Of a stretch of DNA of 64,000 nucleotides, positions 17,107 through 28,100 are shown piece after piece. Numbering within the stretch: the first letter of the stretch is position 1; each line of letters starts with the position of its first letter. The DNA is from Paenibacillus montaniterrae. Lineage in GTDB: Bacteria; Bacillota; Bacilli; Paenibacillales; Paenibacillaceae. Below the pieces are notes generated by a model, which saw only the letters and a program-made list of their open reading frames with translations, was not told where the DNA came from and searched no databases. A program made the position numbers and the translations under genes. The stretch covers positions 248,001 to 312,000 of the forward strand of contig NZ_BOSE01000002.1 of the NCBI RefSeq assembly GCF_018403185.1, given 5' to 3'.

Positions 17107-20100
17107 TTATTTCGCTGCCAGCAGCAATTCCTTTTTGCTGGATTCAAATGCTGCAAGCAGTGCGTCAGTGCCTTCATGGCCCGCTTGCTGCGCTGATTTG
17201 ATATGCTGCAGCATTTTTTTGTAGTCTTTCGGAATGACTTTGACAAAATGGCTTAGCTCGCCTTCAAAGTTTTGCAAAATGCGTGCTGCTACTGTGCTTT
17301 CTGTATAGCGAACATGGTTGCTCAGCATTGTACGCAGCTCTTCAACATCCTCCTGCTCCTCCAGACGCTCAAGCAATATCATTTCCAGATTGCTGCGGCC
17401 AAGCAGCTTTTGGTTTGGATCGTATACATAAGCAATTCCGCCTGACATGCCGGCGCCGAAGTTGCGGCCAGTTTCACCAAGAATAACAACACGTCCGCCA
17501 GTCATATATTCGCAGCCATGATCGCCAACCCCTTCAACGACAACGTTGACGCCCGAGTTGCGCACTGCAAAGCGTTCGCCAGCGATCCCGCGAATATACG
17601 CTTCGCCGCTTGTTGCGCCGTACAAGACAGTGTTGCCCGTAATGACATTTTCCTCCGGCACAAAGGTGGATTTCGCAGAAGGCGCAACGATCAGCTTGCC
17701 GCCTGAAAGTCCTTTGCCGAAGTAGTCATTCGTATCGCCTTCAACGGAAAGCGTAATCCCTTTCGGAACAAATGCTCCAAATGACTGCCCAGCCGTACCG
17801 ACAAAATGGTACCAAATTGTATCCTCTGGCAGTCCTTCAGCTCCATAGCGGCTAGTGACTTCATAGCCGAGCGTCGTGCCTACAACGCGATCCGTATTCA
17901 GGATCGGATACGTGCCGCGCACCTGCTGCTTCTGCTCCAGTGCCGCTTTCGCATTTGGAATTAGCTCGCGAGCGTCAAGGCTAAGCTCAAGCCCGTGGCT
18001 TTGCTGCTTGGAGTTGTAGCGCGTTGAGCCTGCTGCCGGTTGATGATCATGCAAAATCGCAGAAAGGTCAATGCCTTTAGCCTGCAAATGCTCTGCCAGC
18101 TCCTTTGTTTGCAGACGATCTACACGACCAACCATTTCTTCGATCGTGCGGAAGCCTAGCTCAGCCATAATTTCACGCAGCTCCTCTGCAATAAAGCGCA
18201 GGTAGTTTACGATATGAGCCGGGTCGCCTGTAAAGTTTTTGCGAAGCTCAGGGTTTTGCGTCGCTACGCCTACTGGACATGTATCCAGCTGGCAGACACG
18301 CATCATAACACAGCCTAGTACAATAAGCGGCGCGGTTGAGAAACCGAATTCTTCAGCGCCAAGCAAAGCTGCAATCGCGACATCGCGGCCTGTCATCATT
18401 TTACCGTCAGATTCCAGCACAACGCGATCACGCAAATTGTTCAGCATCAAGGTTTGATGCGTTTCAGCAAGACCAAGCTCCCACGGCAAGCCCGCATGTC
18501 GGATCGAGCCGATAGGCGATGCTCCCGTACCCCCGTCATAGCCGCTAATCATAATGAGGTCAGCGCGGCCTTTGGCAACGCCAGCTGCAATTGTTCCGAC
18601 ACCGGCGCCTGCTACAAGCTTGACGCTAATGCGTGCGCGCGGGTTGGCATTTTTCAAGTCGTGAATCAGCTCAGCCAAATCCTCGATCGAGTAAATATCA
18701 TGATGCGGCGGCGGCGAAATTAGACCTACGCCTGGCGTAGAGCCGCGAACCTCGGCAACCCAAGGATATACCTTTTGTCCTGGCAGCTGTCCGCCTTCGC
18801 CCGGCTTAGCGCCCTGCGCCATTTTAATTTGAATTTCATCAGCATTGGCCAAATAGTGGCTCGTCACACCGAAGCGTCCAGATGCAACCTGCTTGATTGC
18901 GCTGCGGCGTAGGTCGCCATTGGCATCCGGCACAAAGCGCGATGGATGCTCGCCACCCTCGCCTGTATTGGATTTGCCGCCGAGGCGGTTCATCGCAATC
19001 GCCAAGCTTTCATGCGCCTCCTGGCTAATAGAGCCATAGGACATCGCACCTGTTTTGAACCGCTTCACGATTGAATCTACAGACTCAACCTCCTCAAGCG
19101 GGACCGAGCTTGCATCCTTTTTGAAATCAAGCAGCGAACGAAGCATGAGATGCTTTTTGTTTTCGCCTTGAATAAGCGCTGAAAACTTTTTGTACAGCTT
19201 GTAGTCATTTTTGCGAGCTGACTGCTGCAGCGTATGAATTGTTTGCGGCGTCAGCAGATGGTCTTCGCCATCGCGTCTCCATTGATATTCGCCGCCAGAA
19301 TCCAGCTCGCGCTCTGCACCTTCCTGCTTGGAGAAAGCACGGTCATGAGCGAATTGCGCATCCTTGGCGATTTGCTCAAGCTTGATGCCGCCAATACGTG
19401 AAGGCGTCCATGTAAAGTATTGATCAATCAGGCTTTCATGCAAGCCGACAGCCTCGAAAATTTGCGCACCACGATACGATTGAATCGTTGAAATACCCAT
19501 TTTGGACAAAACTTTAACGACGCCCTTCGTAGCCGCTTTAATGTAGTTTTTCACTGCTTTCTCATATGAAATGCCGCGCAGCGTGCCTTGCGCAATGCTG
19601 TGCTCAAACGTTTCGAATACGAGATAAGGATTGATAACATTAGCGCCATAGCCTAGCAATAGCGCAAAATGATGCACCTCTCTCGGCTCGCCTGATTCAA
19701 GCAAAATCGACACCTTCGTGCGGTTGCCGTTGCGAATCAAGTGATGATGCAGCGACGATACGGCAAGCAGCGCCGGAATCGCAGCATTTTCCTCATCAAC
19801 GCCGCGGTCGGATAGAATGATTAGATTATGCCCTTTGGCAATTACGCGATCTGCTGCCGCGAACATTTCATCCAATGCTTTCTCCAGTCCAGAAGCTCCG
19901 CTGCCGGAAGGGAAGAAAATCGGGATCGTAATAGCTTTAAAGCCTTCACGACGAATATGGCGCAATTTGGCAAATTGTTCATTGGACAGAAACGGCCCAT
20001 CCAGCTTCACATGACGGCAGCTTTCCGGCTCAGGATTTAACAGATTGCGCTCCGGACCAATCGTCGTAACGGTTGACGTAACAAGCTCCTCGCGAATCGC

Positions 20101-21708
20101 ATCAATCGGCGGGTTGGTAACCTGCGCGAACAGCTGTTTAAAGTAGTTGTACAGCAGCTGCGGACGCTCGGACAGCACCGCCAATGGCGCATCATAGCCC
20201 ATTGAGCTAAGCGGCTCTTGTCCGCCAAGCGCCATCGGCTCGATAATGCGATGAATTTCTTCATACGTATAGCCAAATGCTTGCTGTCTTTGCTGCAGGC
20301 TTTCCTGGCGAACCTCCGGCAAATGCGGAGCATCCGGCAGATCGCTCAAATCAACCAAATGCTCGTCAAGCCATTGGCGATATGGATGCTCAGCTGCGAT
20401 CATCGCTTTAATTTCCTCGTCCGGCACAATGCGGCCTTTTTCTGTATCGACAAGCAGCATACGTCCTGGACGCAGACGATCCTTGTACAGAATTTGCTCA
20501 GGCTCAACAGGCACAGCACCTGCTTCAGAGCCTAAAATAATATGGTCATCCTTCGTTACATAATAGCGCGCAGGACGCAGACCGTTGCGGTCAAGCACGG
20601 CGCCAATTTGCACGCCATCGGTAAAGCCCATCGCAGCCGGGCCGTCCCACGGCTCCATCATCGTACTATGGTATTCATAGAACGCCTTGCGCTGATCGTC
20701 CATGCTTTCATGATTCGCCCAAGGCTCCGGCACCATCATCATCGCCACATGAGGCAGCGAGCGTCCAGCTAGGTACAAAAATTCGAATGTATTATCAAAC
20801 ATCGTAGTATCCGAGCCGTCTGGCGCAATGATCGGCTTGATTTTGTGCAAGTCGTCGCCGAACAGCTCGCTTGCAAACAATGTCTGGCGCGCATGCATCC
20901 AGTTCACATTACCGCGCAGTGTATTAATTTCGCCATTATGAATCATATAATGGAAAGGATGCGCTCTTTCCCAGCTTGGAAATGTATTGGTACTGAAGCG
21001 CGAATGAACAAGCGCCATCGCCGAAACGACCTGTGGATTGTTCAGTTCAATATAGAAAGAGCGAACCTGCTCAGTTGTCAGCATACCTTTATATACAATT
21101 TTGCGAGCGGACATGCTGGAGAAATAGAACATATCTCCTCCCTTTTGCTCGCCATAACGGATGGCAAGCTCAGCACGCTTGCGAATGACATAAAGCTTGC
21201 GTTCAAATGCCATCGTGTCAGCCAAGGCCGAGTTGCGGCGAATAAACACCTGCTCGACAAACGGCTTTACAGACAAGGCAGATTGTCCAAGCAGCTCATC
21301 ATTGGTAGGAACCTCACGGAAAGCGATTAGCTCTTGTCCTTCTTCCTTTATAATAGTAGAAAGAATGCTTTCAATTTCCGCGCGCGCCTCTTGATCCTGC
21401 GGCATAAACATCATGCCTACAGCATATTGCTCCGGCTCAGGCAGCTCAATTGCTTGCTTGTTTAGCTCGGCTGCAAAAAATTGATGCGGGATTTGAATGA
21501 GAATCCCTGCGCCATCCCCTGTGTTCGGCTCGCTGCCCTGACCGCCGCGATGCTCCATATTTTCCAGCAAATGCAGCGCCTTGCTAATGACGTCATGAGA
21601 TTTGACGCCTTTAATGCTGGCAATAAAGCCCATGCCGCAAGCATCCTTCTCAAATTGCGGGTCATATAGCCCTTGTTTAGGCGGTAAGCTTACTGATTGG
21701 TTTTTCAT
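17107..21708 (-). CDS. gltB: Glutamate synthase large subunit
   Basis: 1533 residues (called gltA in B. subtilis). After a 23-residue propeptide, Cys24 of DACGMGF is the N-terminal nucleophile of the glutaminase domain (about 24-430). Then come the central domain, the FMN-binding synthase domain (about 800-1190, with [16 protein letters not shown] and [13 protein letters not shown]) and the C-terminal GXGXG beta-helix. The 3Fe-4S cysteines are in [15 protein letters not shown]. It converts glutamine and 2-oxoglutarate to two glutamates. ATG at 21708 follows GAGGGG. The small subunit gltD is not adjacent: the gene stands alone between terminators. Confidence 0.97.
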   Translation of the reverse strand: MKNQSVSLPPKQGLYDPQFEKDACGMGFIASIKGVKSHDVISKALHLLENMEHRGGQGSEPNTGDGAGILIQIPHQFFAAELNKQAIELPEPEQYAVGMMFMPQDQEARAEIESILSTIIKEEGQELIAFREVPTNDELLGQSALSVKPFVEQVFIRRNSALADTMAFERKLYVIRKRAELAIRYGEQKGGDMFYFSSMSARKIVYKGMLTTEQVRSFYIELNNPQVVSAMALVHSRFSTNTFPSWERAHPFHYMIHNGEINTLRGNVNWMHARQTLFASELFGDDLHKIKPIIAPDGSDTTMFDNTFEFLYLAGRSLPHVAMMMVPEPWANHESMDDQRKAFYEYHSTMMEPWDGPAAMGFTDGVQIGAVLDRNGLRPARYYVTKDDHIILGSEAGAVPVEPEQILYKDRLRPGRMLLVDTEKGRIVPDEEIKAMIAAEHPYRQWLDEHLVDLSDLPDAPHLPEVRQESLQQRQQAFGYTYEEIHRIIEPMALGGQEPLSSMGYDAPLAVLSERPQLLYNYFKQLFAQVTNPPIDAIREELVTSTVTTIGPERNLLNPEPESCRHVKLDGPFLSNEQFAKLRHIRREGFKAITIPIFFPSGSGASGLEKALDEMFAAADRVIAKGHNLIILSDRGVDEENAAIPALLAVSSLHHHLIRNGNRTKVSILLESGEPREVHHFALLLGYGANVINPYLVFETFEHSIAQGTLRGISYEKAVKNYIKAATKGVVKVLSKMGISTIQSYRGAQIFEAVGLHESLIDQYFTWTPSRIGGIKLEQIAKDAQFAHDRAFSKQEGAERELDSGGEYQWRRDGEDHLLTPQTIHTLQQSARKNDYKLYKKFSALIQGENKKHLMLRSLLDFKKDASSVPLEEVESVDSIVKRFKTGAMSYGSISQEAHESLAIAMNRLGGKSNTGEGGEHPSRFVPDANGDLRRSAIKQVASGRFGVTSHYLANADEIQIKMAQGAKPGEGGQLPGQKVYPWVAEVRGSTPGVGLISPPPHHDIYSIEDLAELIHDLKNANPRARISVKLVAGAGVGTIAAGVAKGRADLIMISGYDGGTGASPIGSIRHAGLPWELGLAETHQTLMLNNLRDRVVLESDGKMMTGRDVAIAALLGAEEFGFSTAPLIVLGCVMMRVCQLDTCPVGVATQNPELRKNFTGDPAHIVNYLRFIAEELREIMAELGFRTIEEMVGRVDRLQTKELAEHLQAKGIDLSAILHDHQPAAGSTRYNSKQQSHGLELSLDARELIPNAKAALEQKQQVRGTYPILNTDRVVGTTLGYEVTSRYGAEGLPEDTIWYHFVGTAGQSFGAFVPKGITLSVEGDTNDYFGKGLSGGKLIVAPSAKSTFVPEENVITGNTVLYGATSGEAYIRGIAGERFAVRNSGVNVVVEGVGDHGCEYMTGGRVVILGETGRNFGAGMSGGIAYVYDPNQKLLGRSNLEMILLERLEEQEDVEELRTMLSNHVRYTESTVAARILQNFEGELSHFVKVIPKDYKKMLQHIKSAQQAGHEGTDALLAAFESSKKELLLAAK

Positions 21709-21995
21709 CGTATATTTCCCCTCTATCATAAAATTTCCTTGACTCTCTTCTGCTTTGAAACAACTTATAATAGAATAGGTACAAGAGATCCCTCACCCTC
21801 TCCCTTGTCCTATATTGTTCACCTTGTCTAAATTATTTCCGTTCTTTTTATGAACTTCTCACATTTGCAGCTCAGATTAATCCTGCACCCGAATCGGAAT
21901 ATAATGATTTTAGCACTTTTCGAACAATAAATATAGAGGGAAATTCACGAAAACCTTGATCTATAAGGAATTATCACAGAAAGGATTTGCATTAT

Positions 21996-23351
21996 ATGTA
22001 CACTAATTTGGAGTATCAGAAGCGTAAAACGAGAGGGGCTATCGTGTGGATAGCGGCGATAGCTCTTATTTTTTCTGCATTTTCACCCATTTTTTCAGCG
22101 ACTGACCAACCTATGAACAGTAGCGAAAAAATGCAAACAGAAAAAAATTTATTCAACATCGTTGCAATCGGTGATTCTTTGGCTGTTGGCTATGAAAAAG
22201 GCTTTACTGACCAATCCAAGCCCTTTGGAGTAGGCGAGCAGCTTCATGAGCAAGCTTTATTTCAAGGCTATCGTGCCTCCTATACAAACTTTGGCATCCT
22301 TGGACTGACATCAGACGGCTTGCTGCGCTGGCTAACCACGGCACAGCAAGGAAAAACGATATCGGCGGCTGATCTGCAGGCGGGATTGAAAGATCCTCGC
22401 GTGGATACACTACTGGCAAATACGTCCCAATTCAAGCAGCAGCTGGCCAGTGCTAATTTAATTGTACTTGCGATTGGCGGAAATGATTTTCTGCAAATTT
22501 TGACCAAGCTTGATCTCGATAAGCCATGGAGCTCATGGAGCGAGACAGAACGCGAGCAGCTGCAAGCCGACATTGCTGAAACAACGGCTCAATATGAAAG
22601 CAAGCTATCATCTATTCTTTCTATTATACATGAGTTAAATGCTAATGCCGTTGTTGTCACGCAAAACCAATACTTACCTTTACCCAAGCTTAACTTCAAC
22701 GGAACAGAAGGATATATTGGGGTTGATTCCAATTTGGCCAAGCTGCTTTTAGAGGCTAGAGCGGAAATCAATCGCAAATTTGATGAAGTGGTCAGCACAT
22801 ATGAGGGGAAGGGTATGAGCATCCAATATATCGATGCTGCTAGTGTAATTGAAAGCAATTCGCTTGGCCTGACCGCCATAGCTTCCGGTGACATTCATCC
22901 GAATGCAGCAGGCTATAAAAAATTGTCCGAGCAGTACAGCAAGCTTATTTGGGGAGAGCATCGCCAGGTGCAGGAGCGCAGGGAAGGCATTCCGCTTTCC
23001 GTAGTTGTAAACGGCAAAGAGGTAATTAGCCAATATCCGACCAAGCTGATCAACGGCCGAACTTATTTAGTATTGAGCGATATTACGAAGGCTATCGGAG
23101 CCGGCTTGTCTTGGAGCAATAAAACAGAAACCGCGACAATAACAATTGGAGAGCGTGTTGTTGAATTGAAGATCGGCTCCAACACCTACAAGGTCAATGG
23201 TCAGACTTATAAGCTTAATGCGGAGCCGGCCTTCCTTGCCAAGGTCAATCATGAAAGCAAAACCTATGTCCCGGTTGCTGCACTGACAGAGGGTCTGGGC
23301 CTGTTCACCGAGTATTTTGCTCAAACAAAAACCGTTTTTGTAAATAAATAA
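21996..23351 (+). CDS. Secreted SGNH/GDSL hydrolase with stalk domain
   Basis: 451 residues. N-terminal signal anchor (about 13-32), then an SGNH hydrolase domain (about 55-310) with block I GDSLAVG, block III GGNDF and block V DIHPNAAGY carrying the Asp-His pair. The C-terminal 110 residues are a copper-amine-oxidase-N stalk domain (VVVNGKEV...GRTYLVLSDITKAIGA). The enzyme is probably an extracellular esterase or lipase acting on lipid or acylated polysaccharide; the substrate is unknown. AGAAAGGA precedes the ATG at 21996. Promoter presumably lies in the 287-bp gap shared with divergent gltB. Confidence 0.88.
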   Translation: MYTNLEYQKRKTRGAIVWIAAIALIFSAFSPIFSATDQPMNSSEKMQTEKNLFNIVAIGDSLAVGYEKGFTDQSKPFGVGEQLHEQALFQGYRASYTNFGILGLTSDGLLRWLTTAQQGKTISAADLQAGLKDPRVDTLLANTSQFKQQLASANLIVLAIGGNDFLQILTKLDLDKPWSSWSETEREQLQADIAETTAQYESKLSSILSIIHELNANAVVVTQNQYLPLPKLNFNGTEGYIGVDSNLAKLLLEARAEINRKFDEVVSTYEGKGMSIQYIDAASVIESNSLGLTAIASGDIHPNAAGYKKLSEQYSKLIWGEHRQVQERREGIPLSVVVNGKEVISQYPTKLINGRTYLVLSDITKAIGAGLSWSNKTETATITIGERVVELKIGSNTYKVNGQTYKLNAEPAFLAKVNHESKTYVPVAALTEGLGLFTEYFAQTKTVFVNK

Positions 23352-23384
23352 CTAACAAAGATATGCATATATGGTAATATTAGA

Positions 23385-23762
23385 TTAATACGTTTCAATC
23401 AAGCCTTGTAAATTATTAATGCTTTTCGCAGCCCAGCGGTGCAGCTTATCAAGTCTAAGCAACTCTTGCTGGGCTGCTTTGACTAAAGATTGCTTGTAAT
23501 CGGGAACCTCGCCGTTGTAGCGCTCTACATCCTTGAGCAGCACTGTTGTCTTTTCTGTATAGGCGAGCGCTCTACGCTCATGAAATAGCGGTACATCAGG
23601 GTCTTGAGGATGGTGAAGATCACCTTGCTCCGGATGCTTGATTACAGCCAAAATTTTAACAACGAGACGTGAACCGTATAACTCGTACACTTCACCAATA
23701 TATATGCCAGTTCTTACCTTAGTGGTAACGAGCTCACCAATTTGAAAATCCATTACTTGCAT
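23385..23762 (-). CDS. kapB: KapB, kinase-associated protein B
   Basis: 125 residues, the family length. Family motifs are TGIYIGEVYEL, VVKILAVIKHPEQGDLHHP, PLFHERRALAY and EVPDYKQSL. In B. subtilis KapB is needed for KinB to feed phosphate into the Spo0A phosphorelay and has been called a lipoprotein, although no signal peptide is visible here. ATG at 23762 is 7 bp after AAGGAGG; the earlier ATG at 23795 has no ribosome site. A KinB-like kinase is encoded separately at 42117. Confidence 0.85.
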   Translation of the reverse strand: MQVMDFQIGELVTTKVRTGIYIGEVYELYGSRLVVKILAVIKHPEQGDLHHPQDPDVPLFHERRALAYTEKTTVLLKDVERYNGEVPDYKQSLVKAAQQELLRLDKLHRWAAKSINNLQGLIETY

Positions 23763-23941
23763 CTTCCTGCCTCCTTGATTTTCGGGATCATTCAATTGAG
23801 CTTCCTGCTTAAAGTCTTGCAGAGGTAGCGTTAACTAAATTTACTGTAAATGATGAAGCTTTTATTGGCAAGTTGAATAAACTGGACTTGTGCAACGATG
23901 AAGAGCAAAGTAATATGGAAGATAAGAAGAAGGTGAATTCT

Positions 23942-25054
23942 ATGAGCAAGAAAAGAGTATTGCTGCTATCAGAAGGCTTCGGTTCTGGGCATACACAAGC
24001 AGCGCATGCTCTTAGCGAGGGATTAAAACATATTAATCCTGACATTTCTACAAAGGTTTTGGAATTAGGCAGCTTCCTGAACCCTGTAATGGCTCCGCTT
24101 ATTATTAACGCATATCGCAAAACAGTAAGCAAGCAGCCAAAAGTAGTTGGCATGATGTATCGAAGCAATTATCGCAAGCCAACAAACCGTATTACGAAAA
24201 GCGCCCTTCATCGTTTATTTTATACGCAAACGACAAAGGTGATTGAAAGATTGAACCCGCAAATTATCGTTTGCACGCATCCAGTTCCTAACATGATCAT
24301 CGCCAAGCTGAAGGAGCATGGCTTGCCAATACCGCTGCTGACTGTCATTACCGATTACGATGCACACGGCTCATGGGTAAATGAAGAAATTAATCAATAC
24401 TTGGTATCATCTGATGTTGTCAAGGATCGCCTTATGGATAAAGGCGTCGCTGAACATAAAATTGCTGTTACCGGCATCCCGATCAGACCGAAATTTTGGA
24501 AAATCTCGAATAAAGAAGAGGTTCGCGCCAAATTCAATTTGAAGGATATGCCTACCGTATTAATTATGGGCGGAGGCTGGGGCTTGCTGCATGAGGACAG
24601 CGCATTAACTTATATGACAACGTGGCGCGCCAATACGCAGCTTATTTATTGTGTCGGCACGAACCTGGAAATGAAGGAAAAGCTTGAAGCGGACCCACTC
24701 TTCAATCATCCTAATATACGAATAATCGGATTTACTAACCAGATCAATGAACTGATGGATGTTTGCGATCTTCTGGTCACCAAGCCGGGAGGCATGACCT
24801 GTACAGAAGGGCTAAGCAAAGCATTGCCAATGCTGTTTTACGAGCCGATCCCGGGCCAGGAGGAAGAAAACTGCGAGTACTTTATTAATATGGGCTTTGG
24901 CGATATGCTTTCCGATAATGACACCGTAGACCGCTGGTTCAAGCTCATTCATGATGAAGAGAAAATAAGCCAGCTGCGCAAGCTGCTCGTACAAAAACGT
25001 GATATGCACTACGACCCTTATAATTGCGTCAAAGCAGTGCTGCAACATTTGTAG
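23942..25054 (+). CDS. UgtP-like diacylglycerol glucosyltransferase (GT28)
   Basis: 370 residues. N-terminal MGDG-synthase domain (VLLLSEGFGSGHTQAAHALSEG) and C-terminal GT28 domain with GFTNQINELMDVCDLLVTKPGGMT and the EPIPGQEEENCEYF donor-binding region. This order is that of UgtP/YpfP, which adds glucose from UDP-glucose to diacylglycerol to form the glycolipid anchor of lipoteichoic acid. The exact acceptor and processivity cannot be read. The ATG at 23942 follows AGAAGGTG; upstream in-frame ATGs lack a site. A terminator overlaps the stop. Confidence 0.8.
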   Translation: MSKKRVLLLSEGFGSGHTQAAHALSEGLKHINPDISTKVLELGSFLNPVMAPLIINAYRKTVSKQPKVVGMMYRSNYRKPTNRITKSALHRLFYTQTTKVIERLNPQIIVCTHPVPNMIIAKLKEHGLPIPLLTVITDYDAHGSWVNEEINQYLVSSDVVKDRLMDKGVAEHKIAVTGIPIRPKFWKISNKEEVRAKFNLKDMPTVLIMGGGWGLLHEDSALTYMTTWRANTQLIYCVGTNLEMKEKLEADPLFNHPNIRIIGFTNQINELMDVCDLLVTKPGGMTCTEGLSKALPMLFYEPIPGQEEENCEYFINMGFGDMLSDNDTVDRWFKLIHDEEKISQLRKLLVQKRDMHYDPYNCVKAVLQHL

Positions 25055-25068
25055 CACTGCTTTTTTTG
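25031..25068 (+). terminator. Terminator overlapping glycosyltransferase stop
   Basis: AAAGCAGTGCT pairs with AGCACTGCTTT, followed by seven T. The stop codon lies in the loop side of the hairpin. Confidence 0.9.
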
Positions 25069-25204
25069 AAACCTTTCTCACTCGTATGCGTATTTACTTG
25101 TGGGGCTTTGGCCCTTTAAATTTGGAGTTTATGTTACACTGAGCTAAAATTTTATTTTTTTGTACTGCTGCTAGAGTACTTGAGACTATGTAAAGGGGCA
25201 AGCT

Positions 25205-25819
25205 ATGATGGAACAATTCGTTGAATTTATGGGGAATTTCGGACCGCTCGGGTTAGCTATTCATTCTTTTCTCGACGCCATTATTTTTCCAATCCCCGCT
25301 TTCTTTACTCAGGTTTCGTTAAGCATGCTCAATCCTAATAATGCGATTTGGTTAGCTACTCTTGGATTTTTCGCTTGTCTTTTGGGAACGCCAATTGGCT
25401 ACCTGATTGGCAAGGTGTTTGGCACAGGCATTCTTACACGTTTCGTTAAACCAGAGCTTACGAATAAAGCCACGAATTATTTCAAGGAAAAGGGATCTAT
25501 CGCCATCTTGATTGGCGCCTTCACTCCAATTCCATTTAAAGTATTTACGATTTTATCTGGTGTTATGAAGTATCCGCTATGGCAGCTTATGGCGTATGCA
25601 GCAATCGGCAGAGCTACAAAGTTCTATGTAGTCGGCGTGTTGTTCTACTTGTTTGATCGCGCTGCTGCTACGATGGTTGATAGTGTGTCCTTGTATATTT
25701 TTATTACAGTCGTACCGGTTATCGTTATTTTTCTACTTGTACGGAAATGGCTGCGTAAGCGCAAGGAGCGCAAAGCATTAGCATTGCAGCAAGGCAATGA
25801 GCAGGAAGCTGAAATGTAA
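25205..25819 (+). CDS. DedA/VTT (SNARE-associated) family membrane protein
   Basis: 204 residues with about five membrane segments. VTT-domain features are FLDAIIFPIPAFFTQVSLSM near the N-terminus and the conserved GSIAILIGAFTPIPFKVFTI re-entrant region. The C-terminus is basic (RKWLRKRKERK). Closer to the YqaA-like branch than to classic DedA at 13699. Probably a lipid-handling or lipid-translocating protein; substrate unknown. AAAGGGG lies 7 bp upstream of the ATG. Confidence 0.82.
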   Translation: MMEQFVEFMGNFGPLGLAIHSFLDAIIFPIPAFFTQVSLSMLNPNNAIWLATLGFFACLLGTPIGYLIGKVFGTGILTRFVKPELTNKATNYFKEKGSIAILIGAFTPIPFKVFTILSGVMKYPLWQLMAYAAIGRATKFYVVGVLFYLFDRAAATMVDSVSLYIFITVVPVIVIFLLVRKWLRKRKERKALALQQGNEQEAEM

Positions 25820-25854
25820 GTCTTCAGCTTCTACAGTAACAAGCATGAAATAAG

Positions 25855-25914
25855 AAATCCCCCTTATTATCAAGATGAGCTGTTGTTCATCTCGATAATC
25901 GAGGGGGATTTTTA
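25855..25914. terminator. Long bidirectional terminator
   Basis: AAATCCCCC...GGGGGATTT with paired TATTATC/GATAAT and AGATGA/TCATCT inside. Separates the convergent VTT and NlpC/P60 genes. Confidence 0.88.
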
Positions 25915-25942
25915 TCATTAAAATATCGTAGTGATGCTCGCG

Positions 25943-26800
25943 TTATTTAATCGCGCTGCCGCCATATAGGAAGCGGTATTCCCAATGCTTGCCTGTCACA
26001 GTATCGGTTCTTACACCACCGCTTGCATTGGAGTACGTATGAAGAATCTTTCCATCGCCCAGGTAAATACCAACATGCGTAATTCTTGCAGTTGATTTGT
26101 TCACGCCGCTGTAGCTCGATTTGCTGGAGCCTTTATAAGACATAAAGAACATAAGGTCGCCGCGCTGCAGCTGGCTGATGCTAGTTTTAGCGTTGCCAAG
26201 CTCCTTAACGTATGCACCTTGCTTTCTGGAGTCAGCCGGCAAAGTAACACCAAGCGCATCCTGGAATGCTCGTCTCACAAAAGCAGAGCAGTCAAAGGTA
26301 GCTGTTGAGTTGCGGTTAGAGCCATACTCGTAAGGCGTTCCCAAGTATTTCATTCCAGCTGCGATTACTTTCTCTACTGCTGCGCTCGAATTGGTAGTGG
26401 AACCTGAGTTGTTGTTCGATGAGCCTGAGTTATTATTGGAGTTGTTATTAGTATTATTATTGTTAGAGCTGTTATTAGAACCGCTAACAAGCTTGGTGTA
26501 CTTGCTGCCATTGGAAATATAGCCTGTGTTGCCTCTTGAGTCTTTAACGCTATACCAGCCATTGGACGCTTGTCCAACAACAGTTACTCTTTCTCCTTTA
26601 GAGATCATTCTTATACTGGAGTAAGAAGTGCTTGGCCCTTGGCGCAAATTCACTCCCCAAGTAACCTCTCTCACCTGATCTACTACGCTTGCTTCAGCTG
26701 CGTATGTAGTAGGTGCCGTCGCAAATGTAGACAACCCTCCCACAACCAAGCTCACTGCTAGTGCAGCTTTTGCAACGCCGTATTTAATAGAATAGTTCAT
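25943..26800 (-). CDS. Secreted NlpC/P60 endopeptidase with SH3b domain
   Basis: 285 residues. Signal peptide (cleavage near YAA-EAS, about 35), one bacterial SH3 domain (about 42-103, VNLRQGPSTSYSSI), a linker almost wholly of Asn, Ser and Gly (about 107-138), and an NlpC/P60 domain (about 142-285). The catalytic Cys171 is in TFDCSAF and the His is in ITHVGIYLG. Such enzymes cleave gamma-D-Glu-diaminopimelate bonds of wall peptides. A TATAAT-like box lies at 26856-26861 on the minus strand. Confidence 0.93.
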   Translation of the reverse strand: MNYSIKYGVAKAALAVSLVVGGLSTFATAPTTYAAEASVVDQVREVTWGVNLRQGPSTSYSSIRMISKGERVTVVGQASNGWYSVKDSRGNTGYISNGSKYTKLVSGSNNSSNNNNTNNNSNNNSGSSNNNSGSTTNSSAAVEKVIAAGMKYLGTPYEYGSNRNSTATFDCSAFVRRAFQDALGVTLPADSRKQGAYVKELGNAKTSISQLQRGDLMFFMSYKGSSKSSYSGVNKSTARITHVGIYLGDGKILHTYSNASGGVRTDTVTGKHWEYRFLYGGSAIK

Positions 26801-27182
26801 GTTTCTTTGTTCTCCTTCCTCTTGTTGCGAATTCGCTTCGTAAAGCGTTGATCACATTATAAGATTAGAAGGAAAGAACAGGCATCTGCCTACTTGCCTA
26901 AAAAAATGTGCGTGTTTTAGCGCAAAAATAGGTACTGCAAATGTGAGAGAAATCTAATAAAGGATGCCTCTTTGATGAGAGGCATCCTTTTCCAAAGTCG
27001 AAGCTCAACATTATCAAGTTTTGCAAAATGAGAAAAATGAAATCCCTCTCATCTACATTCATTTCAGCTCACTCATGAATATAGGCCCTTGGAATCATTT
27101 TACTAGGACTTTAAATTTATTTCCTGTAATTACCACAGCTAGCTTCTCAAACTATTATCCCAATTTCTAACGTTTTTTGAGA
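26801..27182. other. Intergenic stretch, leader of NlpC/P60 gene and terminator
   Basis: No gene seen. The left part is the leader of the NlpC/P60 gene with a CGCTT/AAGCG hairpin and the TATAAT-like box. A strong hairpin is at 26957-26990. The A/T-rich remainder holds nothing I recognise. Confidence 0.6.
26957..26990. terminator. Strong hairpin terminator
   Basis: AAAGGATGCCTCT pairs with AGAGGCATCCTTT. It lies 193 bp past the CDF gene stop and just above the NlpC/P60 promoter, so it would insulate one from the other. Confidence 0.75.
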
Positions 27183-28100
27183 TTAAATGTTATACTCCGA
27201 AGTCTTTTGCTCAGGCTCCAATGGCTCTACATGAACATTTACATTTAAAATGTTGTGCTTTTTAAATAGTCTGCGCTCAATCTCATCGCAAATTGTATGC
27301 CCTTCAATCAAGGATAGCTCAGGATCGACCTGAACGATAATTTCAACAAGCACATTATTGCCATGAACCCGCGCTTTAAGATCAGTAATGGCTCGAACAC
27401 CTTTCGTATTGGCAACTGTGGTATGCAGCTTTTTCAGCACCTTTTCATCAATACCATCAGTAAGCGCATGCGTCGAGCTGTAGAAAATTTCCCAAGCTGT
27501 TTTGCATATAATAAGGCCAACTGCCAAAGCTGCAACAGGGTCGAGCCAAGTCCAGCCGAATTGTGCGCCTATAATGCCCACCGCAGCTCCGATACTAACT
27601 AGAGCGTCCGATAAATTATCCTTGGCAGCAGCATGAAGCGCAGCATTATTAATTTTTTTGGCTAGCCTGCTATTATAGCTGTACACGATCAGCATTACGA
27701 TTGCTGCTCCAATTGCAACCCATGCTGTAAGTAAATTTGGCGCTTCAAAATCTCCGCCTATGAGCTTGCGCCCCGTATCGATGATAACTTGCAGGCCAAC
27801 TGTCGCCATAATAAAAGACGCAATTAAGGCCGCAATTGTTTCAGCACGAAAATGACCGTAAGGATGGTCAACATCCGGCGGCTTCTGCGATATTTTCAAG
27901 CCGATTAAAACGGCTACCGAGGCTATAATATCGGTCAAATTGTTGTAGCCGTCAGCAACGAGTGCTCCTGATAAAAAGGTGTATCCGATCCATAGCTTAA
28001 TCGAGGATAAAACGAGATAAGCAGCAATGCTTACCCAAGCGCCTTTCTCCCCTTTTTTAATCTCTTCATACTGTGTCAGCTTGAAAACCTCCCAACCCAT
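27183..28100 (-). CDS. CDF cation efflux protein, Mn-type
   Basis: About 298-305 residues. Six membrane helices then a cytoplasmic ferredoxin-like C-terminal domain ending VNVNVHVEPLEPEQ. Metal-site motifs are NxxxD in helix 2 (ADGYNNLTD) and DxxxD in helix 5 (KDNLSD) rather than the HxxxD of zinc exporters; this pattern belongs to the manganese-type branch that includes MneP and MneS of B. subtilis. Start is uncertain: the ATG at 28100 has a poor ribosome site, while GGGAGG lies 8 bp before an in-frame CTG at 28079. Confidence 0.85.
   Translation of the reverse strand: MGWEVFKLTQYEEIKKGEKGAWVSIAAYLVLSSIKLWIGYTFLSGALVADGYNNLTDIIASVAVLIGLKISQKPPDVDHPYGHFRAETIAALIASFIMATVGLQVIIDTGRKLIGGDFEAPNLLTAWVAIGAAIVMLIVYSYNSRLAKKINNAALHAAAKDNLSDALVSIGAAVGIIGAQFGWTWLDPVAALAVGLIICKTAWEIFYSSTHALTDGIDEKVLKKLHTTVANTKGVRAITDLKARVHGNNVLVEIIVQVDPELSLIEGHTICDEIERRLFKKHNILNVNVHVEPLEPEQKTSEYNI

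Noticed and set aside
26801..27000. c-di-AMP riboswitch in front of the NlpC/P60 gene
   Set aside because: Such riboswitches often precede wall hydrolase genes, but I see none of the conserved core and the region is too short.
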